Shown here piece after piece: positions 1 to 11,510 of a DNA stretch of 64,000 nt. The stretch covers positions 46,356,101-46,420,100 of the forward strand of contig NC_087063.1 in NCBI RefSeq assembly GCF_963678635.1. Reading direction: 5' to 3'. The notes beneath the pieces are model-generated. The model was not told the origin of the DNA and ran no database searches. It saw only the letters and a program-made list of their open reading frames with translations. This DNA is from Symsagittifera roscoffensis. Lineage: Eukaryota > Xenacoelomorpha > Acoela > Convolutidae. The position numbers were made by a program, and so were the translations under genes. Position 1 is the first letter of the stretch. Each line of letters begins with the position of its first letter.

Positions 1-1660
1 TGTCAAGTTTTTATTTACTGAAAAACTTGAATTTATGGCTGATCAGTTGATGCTATTAAGTGACATGAAGTTTTTCAAGCGCTGGAGTCTTTTACTTCAA
101 TAAACTTCAGTAATTGACTGCTAATTCAATCCATTGAAAAAATGCTCCAGTTTCATGACAGGATAGCTGTCCTTTAGTTTTTAACGAGTCGTCAAAACAA
201 ACTGAATTGGTTCGATGATTCATCGCTTGAGTATTTTGCTTCCATAAACCCAACATTAATCGAAATTTCGAAACAATCAAAATTTCCAGGCATTGAATTG
301 CTTGCTCCAAGAAACGTTATTTTCAAAATTCCATCTTTTTTGGCGTGATAGTTTGCTTCATAAAGTATAACTTTTTGTAAGCCATTGCAAGCTACGCAAA
401 AAATATAATTTGATATGTTCAAGCTTTTATTACTTCATTGGCATGCTTCAGAAATTCACAGTTTTGCGAACCTGTTTCAGTCATCAACTAAAATTGAAAT
501 CAATTAAAATCGAACTAAATTGAAGTCAATGCACTGATGTATTTGTTGTTAAAATTAATTGGAAAAATTCATTGTTAAATGGGCTTGCTAGTCGCGGATT
601 ATGTAATTTCTTAAACCAAAGCGCTGAATTGCGTCTTGATCACTATTAGCCTAACCTGCTGCTCAAAATTGTCTTCAATTGACATGCTGGTTTCAAATTT
701 GACTTAGGATTATGTGGCAGGACTAATAGGGATAGTTAGAACTAAGGGTAAAGTGGCATTGGATAAGTTGGAAATTATGTAAAATGGCATAGAAAAATTT
801 GGAAGATGGTAATATGTCCTGCTATCGCCGATAACGTTTCTTCCAGCTTATTAGGGTCAAAATTACGCAGTATCAGAACTATTGACGGCGACGGCTTGGA
901 ATTAATTGCTCTAAAGCTTTTTTGTTCCGACCATTGAAAATGGGGAGGAACTTTGTATTCGGGTGTGTTTAAGTTTTTTTCTTCTTGTTTTCCACGCAAA
1001 ATCAGGTACCACAAATAATCATCGGACTAGGTTGATTGATATATCATATTAAAGATCTTACAGTCATGATTTGAACCACATTAAAAAAAATTTTAAAATT
1101 TTTCCCCTTTTCGAGAAAAACCAGTTTGAAATTTTTTGATTTTTCGCCTTATTTTGAGCGAATAAAGCGAGCGAGCAGTCTTATTTTAACTGCTTAAAAG
1201 CGTACAATAGCTTAATTCAAAACGTAAAAACTGAGGTTTACTTTAATAAAGTTAGTTTACTTTGAGTATTTTTGCGGATTTTGGAATCAAAGTTGATTTT
1301 TTTTCCTTCAAGTAACTTTCCTAAAAAATTGTTTTTCAATTTGCTTATTTTACTTTGACTGTCGAATAAACCTAATCTTCAGTTTTTTGTTCAGCTCTCT
1401 TTATCACACTATGCCGAAAAAAACGTCAAAAATTTTGGAATTTTTCTTAAGACTACGGTCGGAACATTCTGTGCCACTTGGACAGTAATCGGCTATCCTT
1501 GTTTGCTATGAAAGCGTTTACGTTTGTTGTGATTGCCCTGCTTTTTACGTTATTCTCTTCGACATGATGAGCAGTTTTCTTTACCTAATGGTCTCTTCAG
1601 TGCCAACTCTCGCAGCCGATGTGTCTGAATAAGAAAGCAATACTTAGTTGCTTGTTTCAG
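1..1660. other. Intronic or 5' DNA upstream of the first visible CSN2 exon
   Basis: I see no convincing exon here. The N-terminal exons of CSN2 are expected upstream, but nothing resembling the conserved stretch that precedes the first visible exon could be found. Positions about 955-1020 and 1470-1505 carry the two ends of a dispersed repeat that recurs near 34840-35245: a run resembling AAACACACCCGAATAC in reverse complement, and a tract reading GTGCCACTTGGACAGTAA before GGCTATCCTTGTT. The rest is AT-rich unique-looking DNA. Confidence 0.4.
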
Positions 1661-4600
1661 AATGAGTTTGATCAGATGATGCACAGATATCACCAATTGC
1701 TGACATACATCAAAGTAAGTATTCGAACCCCTTGCCACTAAAACCGCCACCTTTTAGCCCTTTTTTACACATAATTTTGGGTCTTCAGACTAAACTAATC
1801 GTAAGCGCCAATCAGAAAAAGAACAGACTAAAACATAACTAGCAGACTTTTTGAATTATTTTTAAAGAAGTCTTGAAGAAATGCTTTCCTTTCGAATGAG
1901 CCGTATATTAAATTAGGCGGAAAGTTCCTTGATACTTTCACGGCAACCAGCGATCCTTTTTGCTTATAACGGTTTCCTTTCGATATCTTAGTAGTTGGTG
2001 TTTTCTTTTGTGTAGTGTGCGGTGACTCGGAACCACTCGGAGAAGGCGATCAACTCCATCTTGGACTTCATCTCCACCTCGCACAACATGGAACTACTGC
2101 AGAATTTCTACGAGACCACACTCTCCGCACTACAGGAGGCAAAAAATGAACGCCTCTGGTTTAAAACTAACCTTAAGGTACATGGATTGTCCGATATTTT
2201 TAAATGGATTTTGTCGTTTTGTTGGACATTTTTTGAAGTCGATCTGAGCTGAATATATTCCTTTCATTTCAATTTTATTCGAAGCTGAACTGGTTACTTA
2301 CGGATATGTTTGAACTTTAATAATCAGCCCAATTTAAAGATTTTGTCTGTTCTAGCTGGGCAAATTATACTTCGACAGAGAAGAATTTCAGAAGCTGTCA
2401 CGCATCCTCAAGCAACTTCAACAGTCTTGTAAGGTCAGTAACATAATTCACCTTGAAGGGTAATGTTCAATATTGAGTTCTTTACACTAGCGAGCGTTAC
2501 TGTATTAGTACGAACCTTCCTTTTCGAACTTAACCCGCAAATAAACGTGTTCATTTATTTGGTGTAACTTTTGCCTAAATCACGATCTGTAGCATTGGAA
2601 ATTTGATAGCATCTGTTCTCTGCTTTATTTGTGGCTAGTGGTGTTTGTATTTTTTTAGCGTCCGTAGTTAGTGTGTGAGACCCATAATTTCTAGGTCGCA
2701 GATCGAATCCTAGACGTAGCCGAGTTTTTGCTAATACTTCGAGGCTTATTTCTACTTTTTATTATTGCACCTTTGTCGTGTTGTCGGTAGTGTTGGCGAA
2801 GCGCAGCCTTTCCTCTGTGTTTTAATTTTGTTTTCCTTCGCAGTTTACATTCAAACTGCGATGTTTTTGTGAAATTCAAGTCTGCTGGGTATCAGGAGCA
2901 TTTAATGCAATGCTTTGTAAAACAAAGATAGCCGATTGCCACAATAATAAAAAACTTAAGGATTTTTTCCAACTTGTATCGTTTTTTGTCCGTAGCATGC
3001 TGGAAGGGTCTACACGAAACCCTGGAACTTAGGAATCTGCGATGGTTATAGTAAATTAGGCATAGTCGACAACAGTTTTCTTCAAAAAATAAAAGGAAAT
3101 TTAATGAAATCCAGAAGAAGGTGCTTAAAAAACTTAGAAGCCGCTGGAGTAATAGTATATTTTTATGGCTTAAATGAAAATTTCACGGCTGATTCTTCTG
3201 TAAAAAGTCTGCTTGCTGGATTTTTTTTCGCTCGAAATTGACTAAAAATCAGAAATTTCAAACCGCTTTTTCTCGACACTGAGAAATGTTTTTGGAAATT
3301 TTCAAATTTTTTTCGACTCACGTTTCAAAGGGCTTTAATTTGATATAATAAGATTCATCTGTGACCGATGATCATCTGTGTACCTAATTTTGCGTGGAAA
3401 ATGAAAAACTAAAACACACCCGAAGACAAATTTCCTCGGTGGTCGGAGCAAGCAGGAACAAGACGTTTTTTCTAGACCACTTGCTAAATCTGATTCTGTT
3501 TTTCCAAGGCCATGTTTTCGACTTCTTATTGTTTCGATCACTGAAAGTGGAGAGAAACTTCGTCTTCAGGTGTGTTTCAGTTTTTTGTTTTCCGCGAAAA
3601 TTCAAGTGCCACAAACAATCATCAGAAGGGGTCGAGTGATGTAGCATATGAAAGCCTTCTCAGTCGTGTGTCGATCAACCTTAAAACGTACATAGATAAA
3701 TGTAGTCAATTAAAATTCTTAGTTAAGTTCCAGGAAAATTTGTATTTTTCTGCTCAAATCACTCAGATAAAAAACTATTCTAATTAGAAAAATGAAAGCT
3801 GAAATTTTTTTGGTTAAAAATAACTGTGGTCAGAACTTTCAACACTACTGCAACCAGCAATTCTTTGTTTTGTATTTACTATAAAACAATTTGCTGTAGA
3901 CTCAAGAAGGTGAAGATGACCACAAGAAGGGCACTCAGCTGCTGGAAATATATGCCCTGGAGATCCAGATGTACACTGCACAGAAGAACAACAAGCAGCT
4001 TAAGCTCCTCTACGAGAAGAGTCTCCAGATCAAGAGTGCAATCCCACATCCACACATCATGGGAGTCATCAGAGGTCAAATTTAAATTCAATTGGGTTTT
4101 TAAATCAATGAAATGATCTTGGCTCTGTCCGTTAGGATCGATGAACATGGAAGCAAAATGTAAATAAATTTTGCCACCCTTAATGAAACGTCTGATTTTT
4201 GCGACAAGCAAACGATTAGATCTAATCTAATGAACTCCATAACGGCACTCAATGTCACCTTATTTGGTCAAAATAATAGCATTAACTAAGCTTGAAATTC
4301 AATCCTCAGACTTTCCATTTAACATTGTGAGAGAAACTTCAACGCTGAAATTTATACTATGTTTACTTAGTAAAAAGTTGGATACGTTTCGAAAAAAGGC
4401 TTGAAATGACTATTGATGTGCTGTTGTTACCATGTTTAAAGAAGTTTCACTAAAAGACCCTCTGAAGCTATTCATGTTTTTTTGCCAGCCAAATAATAAT
4501 TCAGAGAAATATCTGAAATGTTCTGTTAGAAAAATGAACCACAATAGACAGAAAGTTTTGTTCTTCATCCTATCATAGATTAATTGCTGGATGATTTTAT

Positions 4601-5836
4601 GCGATCGAAGAAAGGTATCACACTTTTTGGCTGTGTAGAATGTGGAGGTAAGATGCACCTGCGCGAGAATGAATTCGACAAAGCACACACGGATTTCTTC
4701 GAAGCATTCAAGAACTACGACGAAAGTGGCAGTGTGCGAAGGACTACGTGTCTGAAGTATCTGGTCCTTGCCAATATGTTGACCCAGTCGGCCATCAACC
4801 CCTTCGACTCGCAGGAGGCAAAGCCATTCAAGAACAATGTCGAAATCATTGCGATGACCAACCTTGTTGTGTAAGTTGTAATAATATTACATGCTGATCG
4901 AAACATTTATGGGCTTCAAAAATGTTAAGAGAGTTCTAAGGGTTTTGAATGACGGACAAGAAGTTTTCCCGATAGCTCAGTAGGACTCAGAAGACATTCT
5001 GATGTCCATGTAAAGAAACGTGGTTGGTTCATCGTTTGCAGCGAAAGCGTTTCTTGAGAGAATCTGAATTAGCTCATCGCTTGTGTTTTGAGCGTTTCAC
5101 ATCTGATACAGTGGAAACGACAAAATCGTTATCACCATTTGGCGCTTAGGGCGCATTTAAAATGTAATTTTTTTTTAAAATTTCAAATAGGAATGTTTTA
5201 GTGCATACCAGAATAACGACATCAAAGAATTCGAAAGTATCCTGAAAAATAACAAACAAACCATAATGGAGGACCCTTTCATCAGAGAACACATAGAAGA
5301 GCTGCTAAGAAATATCCGAACTCAAGTGTTGGTCAAATTAATCAAGCCGTACACCAGCATATCGCTACACTTCATTGCAAAGTGGCTCAACATCTCAACC
5401 CAAGACGTCGAGAATCTGCTTGTATCATGCATTCTAGACAGGTGTTTTTACCTTTCTCTTTCAAATTCAGTAGTTATTAGCAATATTTCGATTTTTCTGG
5501 TAAAGTTGTAAAGTTTTTGGTAGTTTTACGCTAATTTTCAGAATACGAAGTTCAGCAATACGAAACTTTTCAGCGTCTGAGACTTGATCAAGGCTGCCGA
5601 TTTTTTCTCTAGCTTTGAAGATTAATCAGTATTGTATCGTACTGTGCAACTTTAAGATGAAAACTTGTTTTTTTTTTCTTTGCAGAAAGATCAATGGCAA
5701 GATAGACCAAGTTAATCAGGTGTTGGAGATGAAGAGAGAGCCGGTGGAGACTAATGAGAGGTATGAGGCGGTGGACAAGTGGATGAATGAGATGAGCTCC
5801 ATCCTGGACAGTGTCACAAACCTCAAACTGAACTGA
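1661..5836 (+). CDS. CSN2: COP9 signalosome subunit 2 (3' part of gene, seven exons)
   Basis: CSN2 (COPS2/TRIP15/Alien) is a PCI-domain scaffold of the COP9 signalosome, the eight-subunit complex that removes NEDD8 from cullins in the nucleus and cytoplasm. Exons read: 1661-1714, 2016-2177, 2356-2433, 3900-4074, 4639-4870, 5202-5441 and 5686-5836 (TGA at 5834-5836). All introns are GT/AG and all phases agree, giving 363 codons. Recognised stretches include [55 protein letters not shown] and [20 protein letters not shown], nearly identical to animal CSN2. The helical repeats come first; the PCI domain occupies roughly the last 150 residues, and the C-terminal helix ends in LKLN. Animal CSN2 is about 443 aa, so about 80 N-terminal residues lie upstream of the window. 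Exon 1 starts mid-protein ([10 protein letters not shown]). Introns 2434-3899 and 4075-4638 contain repeats. No frame damage is seen, so the gene looks functional. Confidence 0.96.
2505..2725 (+). repeat. tRNA-derived SINE-like element, copy 1 (in CSN2 intron)
   Basis: A ~210 bp segment recurs at 5980-6235. Shared blocks include CGCAAATAAA, a CTGTAGCATT block, CATCTGTT.TCTGCTTTATTT and AGCGTCC. Its downstream part (about 2659-2718) looks like a tRNA: an A-box-like stretch (CCGTAGTTAGTG), an anticodon-arm-like stretch containing CCATAAT as in tRNA-Met, and a B-box-like stretch (AGATCGAATCC). The body precedes the tRNA-like part, the reverse of the usual SINE order, so the boundaries are uncertain. 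Confidence 0.45.
3367..3632. repeat. Inverted repeat (about 75-bp arms) in CSN2 intron
   Basis: The left arm begins GATGATCATCTGTGTACC and runs through the block AAAACACACCCGAAGACAAA. The right arm is its reverse complement, ending in TGCCACAAACAATCATC. The arms are imperfect and flank ~100 bp of unrelated sequence. The arm belongs to the dispersed family also seen at about 955-1020, 11000-11100, 13340-13440, 15590-15680, 17510-17590 and 34850-34960, here in head-to-head arrangement. Confidence 0.6.
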
Positions 5837-5979
5837 ACTTAAATGAATCGAGTTGGACTCTGAACTTAATTTTATTGAAATGAGATAGAACTGTGAACTG
5901 ATTTTATGTTGTTTCACTGAGATTGAGATTAAAACTATTTGTGTTGTTTCACTGAGATTGAGGTGTATCTACTCTAGTG

Positions 5980-6235
5980 AGCTTAGTGTATTATTATGAA
6001 GCTTTTTTTCCAACCTAACTCGCAAATAAAAGTTCTCATTTGGTGGCACTTTTGCTATAATAACAATCTGTAGCATTAGATATTTCATAGCATCTGTTAT
6101 CTGCTTTATTTATGGCTAGTGTTTATTGATTGTTAAGCGTCCATGGCTGAGAGGTGAGGGTGTGGGATTCTTAACCTCTTGCTTGCAGGTTTGAATCGGT
6201 CGCTTGCCTGTGTTCACAGTGATAAAGATTTTAGG
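5980..6235 (+). repeat. tRNA-derived SINE-like element, copy 2 (just 3' of CSN2)
   Basis: Homologous to 2505-2725. Its tRNA-like part (about 6138-6210) has an A-box-like TGGCTGAGAGGTGAGGG and a B-box-like GGTTTGAATCGG, a good fit to the internal RNA polymerase III promoter. Only the block around CGCAAATAAA overlaps the CSN2 3' end, and the AATAAA at 6025-6030 could serve as the CSN2 poly(A) signal. The copies differ mostly by point changes and small indels, as expected for old SINEs. Confidence 0.5.
6025..6030 (+). promoter_or_regulatory. Candidate poly(A) signal AATAAA for CSN2
   Basis: This is the first AATAAA after the CSN2 stop codon, 189 bp downstream. The same hexamer lies at the matching place in the SINE-like copy at 2505-2725, so it is part of the repeat. 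Use as a poly(A) site is inferred only. Confidence 0.35.
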
Positions 6236-6239
6236 CGGG

Positions 6240-9200
6240 ACAACGCTGAAGAGGGAGTGTGGCATCTAATCTATGAAAATTTGTTTGAGAAACATAGTCT
6301 TATTAAGAGTAATGAACGCAGTTAAGACTCTTAGATAGATCTTGGTAATTTTGTGTCAAGAAAAAGTCTCAAAAATTGTCCACGCTCATGTTCGATTTTT
6401 TTTGCGGTTTTGTTTGTGGTTTTTTTTTAAATTTCATTTCCAATTTTAAGAAGAAGACAATTTCTGCAATCGAACAACAAATGTGTTAAGATCGCGAAGA
6501 ACGTGATCGACTTCTGGTTTCGATAGTAAGTGGATTCAAATGTTCAAATTTTCCAGCGGAATCGAGAATTTACCTGTTGATCTAGTTTTCTCAAATTGGG
6601 TTAACTTTATGAGAAAAGCATCTATCATAAATTGTTCTAGAGATTCAAAGATCTTTATGAGCACATACTACTTCCTTTAAAATCAGCAAATTTGTTTTTC
6701 TAAAAACGGAAATCAGATTTTTCTCTTCGCGATCATAACTCTGTGTCAAATATCAAGTGGCTATGTTTGTAATTACTCCTAGAATAAGTCCGCATTGTTG
6801 ATTGCCAGCTTGTTCCGCATTGTTGATTGCCAGCTTGTTCGATCATTATCTCAAGTATAAAACGGCCAGTTTTCCTTTGCTTGCTAGTTTTAGCTTCAGC
6901 AATCATTCGTCGTTAGTAGTGACTTCCTTTTGACTTTATTTAAGGGTTTCTTAAAAGCGAAAGTGTGTTTATCCAGTTACCCATTGAACTAATTCTACCG
7001 ATTGATTTAGTTTTCTCAAAGAAGATTCTATTTAGCAAAAACCACAAATTCTATTTAGCAACAAACATAAACTGTTCTAAAAAGTCAAAGAGCTTATCCT
7101 TTTTTTTCCAATTGAAAACTCATAAATTGAGGTTTCAAACTGTCGATGAATGTAGTTCAGACAAATATATAGGTTTAATTTTTTTTTAATGGTTTCTTAG
7201 GAAAAATGTTAGTTTTTTCGGGCTCAAATTTATTTTTTTTGCGAGTTTGACTTTCGATTTCTTTTCAAATTCAATTTATTTTTTTTTAGAGGAAGCTGAA
7301 CTCTCCTATTAAACAGCAAAAGTGTAAAGGTCACGAAAAACGAGATCGACTCACAGTTTCGAACGTTGAATTTAATTTTCAGATTTCCCAGTAAATAAAC
7401 GTTTTACTTAATGATCCAGTTTTCTCAATTTCGGCTAACAAAATCGAAAAAGTCTTAATCATAAATTGTTGCAGAAATTCAAAGAGTTTTAAGGGCATCT
7501 TGTTTTTCTTGGAATTTCGAGAGTTGAATTTAAAAAAAACGTCTGTATTTTTTTTGTTTACTTGCGTTCATTGACTCTTTCCCAACTGTCTGTTGGCTGC
7601 GTTTTTAAAAGTCAAGTCAATCTTTTTTGTGTATACTTGCGTTTATTGACTTTTTTCCAACTGTCTATTGGTTATGATATTTAATACTTTGTTGAGTTAG
7701 TTGTTCTTGGCTCCTGATGTACGTTTTGAGGTTGTGCTTGTTTTTGTCTGAGTAACGAAGTTAAAGTATGGACTGTTGAGGATTGGATGTACTTGGGAAT
7801 AGAAGTTGTTCGTTTCATTTTGAAATTTGAACGATTCATGTAAAGTTTTTGAAAGCTTTTTTGAACTCAAAAAATGAACATCAGACAGTTTTCTGTTTGA
7901 TTGACAGTATTTGTCGCAAAGAAAAGGCGTACAAAGACAGCTAAAATTTGATATCTATGATCAAACGCATGTAGCTGCTCCATGAACCAAATTTTTGTCT
8001 CTTCTTAGAACCTCGTCCTTACTTGTTTCGATGTTTTGTTTATATCACGTTGAGTAGGCTCAGCAAAGAGACGTGATTCAGATAACTTGATGTAGCTGTT
8101 CTAAGGTGTCAACTCTACGACTTTTTTGACGCGCGAGCATTGCGTAGGTATGCAACTAACTAGATTTTTGCGCAATTTTGGACTATCAGGTGCAATTGAT
8201 GACAAATATATCAGATTAGGAAGTTCAGTCTTGTTAACTGTGATTGAATCATTGATAGAGGTGTACTTTGTGAAATTTTCGGTTGTAGTACTTGAAATTG
8301 GAGCTCTTACAAGAAACGAACTTACTTTATTATTCAACCCTTTTAACTTCTAGATTCCTGTTCATTTAACCCGGAAGGAACCTCGTTGCTTTTTGTAGCC
8401 CAAGGTTTGGGATTTGAAACCCGGGAAGACTTTATTTTTTTTTCAGTTTGCGTGAAATTGCTATTTTTTTCCGGTAAAAACTGAATTTTCGGATTTTTGT
8501 TTGTCTGCTCAAATTTTGTTGGCTTAGGTCCCATATCACGAATGATTTTTGTGTTGTAAGCAAGCATCAAGGTAAAGTGTTGATCAAAAAAATTCAGATG
8601 AAATCAAAACTTCAAACGTTTTTGATAAAATCATTTTTTTCCGGCTCAACTGGTGTTTCCTTTATTGTTTGTTTCCGCTTCGTAAGTTGGGTTCTATTGC
8701 TAATTTAAATGTCCGACTTGGCATGTTAAAACAGATTTCATGTTTGCTAATAAATGGTTTTACTAAAACTCATGGGATTGGTTTTTTATTATTTTATTTT
8801 TTTGACGCTTTCGCATTTTTTTTTCACTTTTTGCACAAATTATATTTTTCCTCTCTAACTGCATTGCTGAATTTCAAACAAAGGTGTATCAATGGCAAGG
8901 CCGCTTATTACCTTGTGCATTATCCCTTAGTCTCTTTCTATTTTACCCCAATGTCTAAAGCCTTCAAAATTGTCTGTGAGGCTAATTTTCGACCCATATT
9001 TTTGAGCATTTTCCCTCAAAAATGAACCGGTCAAATCTCAACGTTTGGCCAATGGATACCACGTGTTGTGGAAGTTTTTCTGAACAAACTGAAGGCCCAA
9101 TTTTTTTTACGCGAAAAGTTATGACCTTCAGAAAAATCAATATTTCGTTTTTTGACCGTTTTTTGATTTTTTCTTTTTTCTCAAAAAATTGTATTATGAT

Positions 9201-9385
9201 CACTTAAAAATGATGATATAATAGTAATAGCTTCTTTTGATTTTGGAAAGGTTCCAGCTTCTCAAAAACTTTAACTGCTCTCATTTATTGTAACAGATAA
9301 AGAACTAAAGTTTTGAGCAAAGACAAAGTTTTGAGTTTATCCATTTCATTCCGCTCCGTTTCGCCTCGGTGCTGAAGTTGTGAAT
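6240..9385. other. Intergenic DNA with old degenerate repeats
   Basis: No gene is recognised. About 6480-7500 contains degenerate copies of one sequence: blocks such as CATAAATTGTTCTAGAGATTCAAAGA near 6630 recur in altered form near 7070 and 7460, and a block like AACG.GATCGACT near 6500 recurs near 7340. A perfect 25-bp head-to-tail duplication lies at 6789-6838. Two related copies of CTTGCGTT.ATTGACT lie near 7563 and 7640. Long open stretches around 8669-9025 are poly-T driven (F/L-rich) and do not look like protein. Confidence 0.45.
6789..6838. repeat. Perfect 25-bp tandem duplication
   Basis: The unit starts TCCGCATTGTTGATTGCC and ends AGCTTGT; it occurs twice head to tail without a mismatch. 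This is a recent slippage or repair event. Confidence 0.85.
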
Positions 9386-9399
9386 CGTTGTGACAGTTA

Positions 9400-10425
9400 C
9401 CATCGTGACTGACTACAATACAGATCGATAAGGGAATTGAAGATTCAATTCGGTGGTCTAAGTTGTATCTTTCTCGAACTTTATGAATTTCTGCGATGTA
9501 AACTGAATGAAGCCCAGCTCGGTTCAGAAAAAATCGATCTTGTTTGACTCAATATCTGTGCTTTCTTGATGACATCTTCCAAGGAATAAAAAGCCAAAAT
9601 GATTTGATGTAATTTATACAGAAGTTTAAAAAGCGTTCGATAAGGCCGATCACGGTGCTCATTTGTCTAACCTTTTTCGTCTTGGCGTGCGTGACATATT
9701 GTTAAAACTGATGTCGTCAAATTTAGAAGAACGACCGTTTCGCGTCAAAATTAATGACATCCTGTCTAGCCAGCGAACAATATCAAGTGGAGCGCCGCAA
9801 GGCTCGATTCTTGGTCCTCTCGTTTTTCTTGTGGTATTTAATGATTTTCTGCACTGCTGTGAATATACAAAATGCTACTTGTGTGCGGATGATGCGAAAA
9901 TTGTTGCCGTCAATATCAAAATCCAATTAGTGCAGAGCGACCTTGAAAACATATCCGTGTAATGCTTCGAAAATTGGATGACTCCTATTGCGGGAAAATG
10001 CAAACACTTGAAATTCAGAGGATCGAGTGAGCTCTTCATGGGTCTTCATGTTGTAGAACAAGTCCCAGATCACGTAGATCTTGGGGTCGTGATTGATAAA
10101 GATCTCAATTGGATGGGTCACGTGAGCGGAAAATGCCACAAAGCTTGTGGACTGCTAGCTATGATGAAAATAAACTCCCCGAAATGCAAGCTAGAAATCT
10201 ACGAAAATCTGATTCTGCCCATAATTGTTTATGCATAACCCTGTCGACTTTTTCAACAGCCATGGTCTCAAATCTCGAAACTTAAGATAACTTAAGACTC
10301 ATTTCGACTCCGGCAATTCTGAGACAGCAACAAACATATGGAAACGTTAAACCAAATCTAAATGGGAGCAACCCTTTCAGATTCGTTTATCTAGTCTGTA
10401 ATTTGATAATAATAATAAAATTAAT
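9400..10425 (+). pseudogene. LINE (non-LTR retrotransposon) reverse transcriptase fragment, inactive
   Basis: Translation across several frames gives the central reverse transcriptase domain. Near 9605-9650 is the motif-A region ending in KAFDKADHG with a TAA inside it (about 9630). At 9663-9962 is an open stretch with the hallmark SSGAPQGSILGPLVFLVVFNDF followed by the catalytic-box region, which reads LCADDAKI where the family consensus is (Y/F)ADD. A TAA ends this stretch at about 9960. At 9978-10238 is the downstream RT/thumb-like part ending LILPIIVYA. Further upstream to about 9500, fragments of the N-terminal RT region (FLDDIFQG-like) appear in another frame. The 3' end has an ATAATAATAA tail near 10408, typical of CR1/Jockey/RTE-type LINEs. 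No endonuclease domain is seen. It is 5'-truncated, frame-broken and surely dead. Confidence 0.88.
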
Positions 10426-11434
10426 TTTTTAAATCGTAATACTAATCATAACATGTGTAGTTCTACCGTTTAAGTGGTTGTTGAAGTTTCGCCTATGATT
10501 TTTGACCCATGACTCCATGACTCGACCTTATTTGACACATGATTCGATTTCAGTCGACCCATGATTAGACTTTATTTGACTCTAGCCTTCGTTCAGCAGT
10601 CTTAGTTAGAAACAAAAAACGGAAATAGTTCGACCGCTTTGGTCAAATCTTGAGTCAAATACTTCAACCTGGGAACCAAGATTAATAATTGAAAAGAAAT
10701 TTAGCAATGTATAGCTTTTAAGCAAATTATTTGTATTTCATCTCTAATTTTTTTGTGTCGTTTCTTAGGCTAGTCGAAAATTTTGGTCAATCGGCTTAAT
10801 TTTTGTTAAGGTTTGTTTCAATAAATGGATTAAGATCAGTACAGAGTAGGCTCTCTGATATGAAATGTGGCAATAACGTGTACGAAAATCCAAAAATGTC
10901 AAATATCGTTACTGGGAATTTTAAAAATTTTTATTAAAGCTGCTCGAATCACGACTGATAATTTTTTAGTATGATATTTCAATCAGCACTCTCCAATGAT
11001 CATTATTGGTAGAAACAAAAAGAATTTGCGAGGAAAACAAAAAGAAACAAAACAGAAAAAACTAAAACATACCCGAATACAAACATTCTGCCCATTTTTA
11101 AATAGTCAGAAGATAAATCTTGAAGAAGCAGGTTCAGTTCGATTTTCTTATAATGTATTCGACAGTTTAAAAAACTTCTGAGGGCTAAAATTAGGATTAC
11201 AAGATATTTTTTTTATGTCAGAAAATGATATTGCATGTGTTTCATATTTAGTTACTTTTCTGAAAAAAGGCAAAGTTTCTAATGCAGGAAAATTCATTAT
11301 TTTGTGTCAAACTCTTGTTTCACATTTTCTTGAAATTACTCTCGTTCAAATTTTTGAAAGACTTAGTTCGTTTTGTTTTCAGTTAACAAACCTGAATATT
11401 GATCAATACCCTTTCTATTATATTTTCAATTTCA

Positions 11435-11510
11435 ATCAACCATCTGGCTAATCTGGCGGAGAGGTAAAAATAGCTTGAGACGGTAAAGGCTTGTGGTTTC
11501 AATCCAAATG
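11435..11510 (+). repeat. tRNA-like SINE head, unit 1
   Basis: A-box-like TGGCTAATCTGG (11445-11456) and B-box GGTTTCAATCC (11495-11505), separated by about 40 bp as in a tRNA gene. No proper acceptor stem is evident, so this is read as a tRNA-derived promoter relic rather than a working tRNA. Confidence 0.55.

Noticed and set aside
107..422. Minus-strand open stretches of 67-76 codons at the left edge
   Set aside because: No ATG in some, overlapping frames, no family resemblance and no splice context; chance ORFs in intronic DNA.
3879..4211. Minus-strand open stretch opposite CSN2 exon 4
   Set aside because: Antisense shadow of the real exon 3900-4074.
8669..9025. 118-codon plus-strand open stretch
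   Set aside because: Phe/Leu-rich because of T runs; no domain and no codon signal.
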